A stretch of DNA of 64,000 bases from Osmia lignaria lignaria (lineage: Eukaryota > Arthropoda > Insecta > Hymenoptera > Megachilidae). Below, piece after piece: positions 58,756 through 64,000 of this stretch. Made by a program: the position numbers and the translations under genes. Below the pieces are notes generated by a model. It was not told the origin of the DNA and searched no databases. It was given only the letters and a program-made list of their open reading frames with translations. The stretch lies in contig NC_135038.1 of assembly GCF_051020975.1 (NCBI RefSeq), forward strand, positions 4,648,001-4,712,000. Direction: 5' to 3'. The first letter of the stretch is position 1. Each line of letters opens with the position of its first letter.

Positions 58756-60412
58756 TCATTTAGAGGCGTCAGTGAAAAGTGCAAGCCTACCGTGTTGTGG
58801 TCGCCAATAACAGCAGGCTAGATGTAAAGCTAAAATGATGACCAGAATTTCGACAAGTGCTAGTCCACTCGCGACACCGATTACTATTGCCTTGTTCGCT
58901 TCGATTGTCCTCATTATTGCATTATAACAACCCTACAATGTACATATGCTACTTTTATATCTGTTTCTTAAATATAATTTATGCAAAAGATGTTTCCAAA
59001 TCATATATTTATGTTCTGACCTGTTGATAATAGGAATTAGAAGAAGTGGGGTTGATAGGGCAGGTTGGATCTTTCAACATATTGTTTTCCTTCATACAAC
59101 ATGCTTCAGGAACGACTTTATCCGACGATGTCCAGTTTGCACTCTCTCTAAAGTCCAAATAATTATCTACTCCACAGCAATGAAGCTAAAATACACAAAA
59201 TACATGATTTTTGATCTGTGGTATCTAGTTGAGTATACATTCTTCATTGAATTTTTAATAACCTGAGTCATTATACCATCCCAAGCAACTGTTACTGTTT
59301 CTGCTTTATCAATGTTACTGGCATAGTATTTAATTGTGGTCTTGAGAAAGTTTTGCGTAGTTTTTTCCGCCTAGAAAAACAGAAATAATAAGTATAAATT
59401 TCTACCTCTAATTAGATTGATACATCACAACAGAAAGACTTACATCCCCTTTAAGTCCAAAAGCTAAACCTACTGCAACACATTCCAGAATTAAGATCAG
59501 AAGAATAAGAACACCGTACTGTAATTCAAAGTATAATTATATTACGTGAACGTTGTTTGCCTTGTTTCTGATGGTAGTTATGTTACTTACAACGCAGAGA
59601 AGGCATCGAGATTCAAACATAGCTCCGCAATAACCTAAGAAACTAATCAGAAAGGTAAGCGCTCCTGCCAAAATCAAGATGTACGATATTATCTTGATGA
59701 CATCCGCATCCGTTTTCGTCTACAAAAATGTAATTCAATTAAGTCCAAATACATTTTATAAATACATGTATATTCATTCAGTCGTCAGTTTCAATTTGAA
59801 AGAAAGAATAATATATTACGTAGACGTAAGAAAACGAAAACGATCAAAGTTAGCGAATAGAAAGTGGTGGGTAAGCATTTTTCTCGGTAGATAATTAATT
59901 GGTAACGCTTTCGTGTTGCAATCAACGAAGCATGGAATCTCCTAAACAAATTCTTTAACCAACAACAAGTGTTTAAACATCATCGTTCAATCTTCTTTAC
60001 TCAGCTACGTTTCAATCGACGTTGTTACCTATCGTTAATCGTACAGAGTGAATAATTTGTTTCGGATAAAGTGTCTTTAAAGTTTACCAGAATATCTGAC
60101 TGGTCAAGCTTGCCGATGACATCAGCAAAAGAACTGCTATCGGCGCACAGCCAAATTCCAACGGCCAACGCAGCTCCTCCGGCTACCTAAAAACAAAACA
60201 AATTAGTCTCTTCATCTTGCTAATTAATCTCTTAAAAGAAATAACATGATTTGCGCAAGGGAAACTCGATATCTTTACTCGGGAATGGAATGACGGATCT
60301 TCGCTAAAGCAGAAGAGTTGGGGGTGCAACGTGTTAACATCCATATACTTACAAAGAAAACGAAATTGAAAAAACAAAGAAAGTATTTGGCACACTGCGA
60401 AGCGCAGCCCAT
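58756..60412 (-). CDS. Tetraspanin
   Basis: Four-helix membrane organiser protein. Exons 60412-60353, 60186-60088, 59719-59591, 59518-59444, 59370-59263, 59185-59021 and 58932-58756 join in phase 0 throughout and give 270 residues, normal for the family. The N-terminus MGCASQCAKYFLCFFNFVFF is typical, with cytoplasmic Cys for palmitoylation. Helices 2 and 3 contain YILILAGALTFLISFLGYCG and YGVLILLILILECVAVGLAF. The large extracellular loop has the signature CCG (160-162), CC at 186-187, Cys199 and GCY at 213-215, so six cysteines. Helix 4 is AIVIGVASGLALVEILVIIL, followed by a short tail. A splice acceptor at about 60432 shows a non-coding leader exon further upstream. The subclass was not determined; the length suits CD63/Tsp66E-type proteins. 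Confidence 0.93.
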
Positions 60413-60439
60413 TTTCGCTTCCTTCGGTGTAACTGTATC

Positions 60440-63400
60440 TGTAATCAAAGAAAATAAATTACATTAGAATGAGAGATAAGAAATGTGATATAATTTTTCC
60501 TGAAAATCATTGGAAAGTTGTGAAAAATGCAAATAAAATACGGTCATGGTTACAAGTTCGTTATACAACATCAGGAATAAGGAAATATTTCCAACGAAAC
60601 CCGGGAAAGATACAAATATTCTGTTTACTTTGAACCGTTTGTCCGAGGTAAGGGAAGATGTTGCTTCGCTGTCTGCAACGTCTTCGTGACGTCCCAATTA
60701 CTCAATTAAAACATATTTGTCAGTTGAAATTATGCGTAGGCGGGAAACAAAGAGCTACGAAAATTGGCCGAATTAGGGCGAATTTCTGTTAATAAAGAAA
60801 ACGTCTTTTGCATTTTTATTTGCATCTCGTGTCAGGGACAAACAAGTTCCATCTGTTATGAAATTCTCTATTTAGATTATCATAGAAATATTTTTAAATT
60901 GGTGTACACAGAAAAGAAATGAAAGTATCACGTTCAAAAGGATTTATATTTTCATAGAAGTGATAGCATTTTATGCATGACTTAACGGATTGATTGGTAT
61001 AACTGTGAAGGAAAGTTAGTATCGTACGTTTCTACTATGAGAACACGTTGTTTATTGTTGCATTGCAGTATCAATATTCAACGAATCTCCAATCTGTAAC
61101 TCTATTATGAGCGCAGTTCTAATTGCACGCGTTTAAAATCGCTCTGAAGCTTTTTACACGGTAGACAAAGCAACTACAATGAGCGTATTCGTGTCGAATG
61201 AAAATTTACACTTGCAAACCTTGAACACATTCAAGTAAGAAGAACGTACAGGGTGTCCCATGCAACTGGGCCAAGCTTTGAAACGATAGAAGATAGAGAA
61301 AAAATTCATTAAGAAAAATTAAACGGCGCCTGATGGAGCATCGCGCGGACACGTCTGACGATACCGGATGTGGATGCGTTGCAGAGATTTCGATGTTAAA
61401 TCCAGTTGCATTGGACGCCTTGTATACGTACTCCTTACGTCCTTGGATTGTCTTCTACGTAATATAACAGTTGACAATCTAGTTTCTTCTTCCGTCAGCA
61501 GCTTACTATCCTTCCTTATTCATTATGCCTCTGCAAATGTATCATTTTGTTAATTACGTATCGGATACGTTACATGAGATCCATAAAATCTACAGTTTGC
61601 TTTAATGACAAAATTATCAGAAGTTCGTTGTATCTAACTTCCAGCTTCATGAAAGTGAGTGTTGAAATATAAAAATACGTACTATTACGCTACCTGCAAC
61701 CAGTTATCGATTGAAAAAAAAAAACGTACTACAACGTCATTTAATTTTTTTGATCTAATACCGATATATTTTCCATACTACAAACTTTCACCCTTTTGAT
61801 TCCACCAATTTTCTTACTAAAACCTGGAATATCTCGGTTCTCTTAGAATCAAAAAGGTAGATACTTTTTGTTAAGTACTCCAACCAACTAGTTGCACATA
61901 TTAAAGGCCATTTGTTCGGCATTTAATTTTAGCAGTTCAACGAGTTTGACAACTTTCGATGATGACGCAATGCAAACTCACAAATGTGTATCGTTTTCTC
62001 GTTGCATAATGCACGGCATGCAAGCTTAGAATGCACTTACCCGAGAAATCCACGATCTCGGTAGCAGTGATTCATTTTTTTTTTCTTTTTTAATCACCTG
62101 CTTTCCGTACAATTAAAATAATTATTTCAAAAGGTAGGTACATTCTATTCGGAATATCAATGCTCGTGTTTACAGAATATCAGTGGTATTTCGATAGAAT
62201 TCTCTATTACGTTAGAAACTAGGCATCGGAGAGAACTAAAATGGACACTCGTTACGAGACCGCGATGTAACTCGGTCTAATAGCTTCCTGATTATTTCGT
62301 GAGCCGCTCAGCTGATTTCCTCTCTCTCCTGTTACGATCATTTTAACCCTCCTTGTTACCGAGATCACGGCTTATTTCTCACGGAAAACTCAGATGATTC
62401 ACGCGTTATTTGTTCGCGAATTAAGTAATAATAAGTGTATACGTGTAGAAATTACGTTGGTTCCAATTAAAAGTTTCATATTCGATCCTCTATCAGATAA
62501 TATCGAGTCATAAAAGGGATTGAAATTTCAGAAATATCTGTGTATCACCCAATTTCTTAACGCATTACCTATCGCCCTCAAATAAAATAGATAACCACTA
62601 TCGCCCTGTAACGTTTATTATTTCAACCGATGGCGTCGAACAGCCTCTTCGTAAGATTCTAAAAATTGTAGCATTCTAAAGGGCCGAATAGCAACAGGGC
62701 AAATCGCGATTATCTGCTTAATCATATAAAAAGATGTAGCGATAAGGTATAAGTAAGTATATCGGTATTAAATCTCTACAAGTGCCGTTCGTTGTAGCAT
62801 ACTTCGCTGATGTTTGTTCCAGAGGTGAATGCTATTTGTCGAAGACAGGGTGAAGCAACCCCTAGGGAAAACGTTTTCATTCAAGCCGGCTTAAGCACCT
62901 AACGTAACGAGGGCATTGACGTCCTACAAAGTGCATGCCGTGTGTTGTTATGGAGACACTACTCATCACAATACCGATTTTTCTTTTTCGATCAATTATG
63001 TATTGCTTTCCTATCCGTCGAAAACCTGAAAAATAATATATTTTATTTTATTCCATTAACGTTATTGAATTTGTTTATTTTTTTTTTTCCTTAATAAAGT
63101 TCCATATAAATTATTAACTTTGTTACCTTATTATATAAATAAAAATAGTTTCAACAGAAGAAAATGGGACTTTTAACGATTTCTTTTACGTGGACAGAAA
63201 TAGATTCTCTGATGGACTAATTTTAAACTCCTCCAACATCTTCGAATTCCTAAGATTAAATAATAAATATAGTTTCTAATTAAAGCCTCTTTTCTTTATT
63301 TTATTTACAATGATGAATTCACTTTTTCCCTCTGAAAACGGACGTTCTGGGTTATGGTCACTTTGACCCGCAATTAAAACGTGAAAATTTAATCGTGAAA

Positions 63401-64000
63401 ACTGCGTACGAACAACGGAATAGCAACAAGTGGTGGATAATTAGAGGGGAATAGATTTTATCAAAAAATATTTCTTTCTCAACCTCGTCGACCTGATCTT
63501 ATCTCGATAGAATTTACATTCTGCGGGGAGATATATTGTCTCTTTGGATTATACACAGTGTACCGAAAATAAGCGAAAAATATAGAATAAAATTTCTTTA
63601 TACGAAGTTTTGGTACCATATAAATTGATTACCACTGAGATTTATTATTTGTCAGTAAGATCTTTGAATCCACCATTTCTAATTTTTCCGTACTTTCGAA
63701 TTTTAAACGACGCAAAACTACCGTCAGCAACGACGATTATTTTATTAATTTTATCGCATATTTTCAATTTATTATAAAATATTAATTTACATTTAAAAAA
63801 ACTTAAATCGATGCCCTTTAAAGCATTTACTTAAACGATTACGTTAAATTATAACAGTGTCAAGTATTAAATTGTAAAATATGGTGATCTCAAAAAGAAG
63901 AAGATGACAAAGAGGAGGACAAATACCGTAAAATGATAGATAAAGAAAGAATGAGGATAGAGGGCAAAGGGAGAAGGGTAAACGGGAAGGAGGTTGGGAA
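60440..64000. other. Upstream region of the tetraspanin gene to window end
   Basis: No protein gene supported. Short ORFs (for example 60464-60697 and 61368-61553) lack domain or splice support. CAGGGTGTCCCA at 61249-61260 resembles common arthropod transposon ends. A polypurine stretch runs from about 63893 to the end. The tetraspanin leader exon and promoter should lie here, and the window cuts whatever follows. Confidence 0.4.

Noticed and set aside
61249..61285. CAGGGTGTCCCA as a transposon end
   Set aside because: Only the short motif is seen. No partner inverted end or target duplication was found nearby, so no element is called.

Overview
This is nuclear DNA from an insect, most likely a hymenopteran (bee, wasp or ant). 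The genes have GT-AG introns, often only 60-150 bases long. Intergenic DNA is AT-rich, and protein sequences read as clear insect orthologues. The species cannot be fixed from the sequence alone. I rebuilt exon chains by hand, requiring every splice phase to agree. Sixteen genes give complete or near-complete open frames; one further ORF is unassigned.

Layout. 1-7.6 kb: SLC2 sugar transporter (Tret1-like, +) with two alternative coding first exons. 8.4-10.6 kb: mitoribosomal protein mS38/AURKAIP1 (-) and proteasome subunit beta-3 (-). 12.2-14.9 kb: Cullin-2 (+). 15.7-16.9 kb: paired-like homeobox gene, probably Pph13 (-). 17.8-18.5 kb: PDE6D/PrBP (-). 18.5-22.1 kb: gene-poor DNA with a small inverted-repeat element. 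22.2-26.8 kb: RNF207-like RING/B-box protein (+). 28.8-31.1 kb: mitochondrial poly(A) polymerase (-). 31.5-33.7 kb: a dense block of nested repeats. 33.8 kb: Tom6-like micro-gene (+). 35.0-36.4 kb: MAP kinase kinase 3/6 (licorne, -). 37.1-38.0 kb: more repeats. 38.2-39.5 kb: UQCC1 (+). 39.7-42.2 kb: acid sphingomyelinase (-). 43.5-45.8 kb: NMD3 (-). 46.5-49.1 kb: FEM1B (-), head to head with MED14 (50.5-56.5 kb, +). 57.8 kb: unassigned ORF. 58.8-60.4 kb: tetraspanin (-), with its upstream region running to the window end.

These are ordinary dispersed eukaryotic genes, not an operon. Two themes recur. Four encode mitochondrial factors (mS38, MTPAP, Tom6-like, UQCC1). Cullin-2 and FEM1B are partners in one type of ubiquitin ligase (CRL2-FEM1B).

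The most unusual part is 31.5-33.7 kb. A roughly 12-bp minisatellite faces an inverted copy of itself, like the arms of Drosophila Foldback elements. Between the arms lies an exact 93-bp tandem array whose units carry CTCF-like sequences (CCNCYAGRGGGC type). Related AGATGGCGC-bearing foldback repeats occur at 37.35 kb and 57.1 kb. This reads as a mobile or satellite family that spreads candidate insulator-protein sites. That interpretation is inference; the repeat geometry is seen directly.
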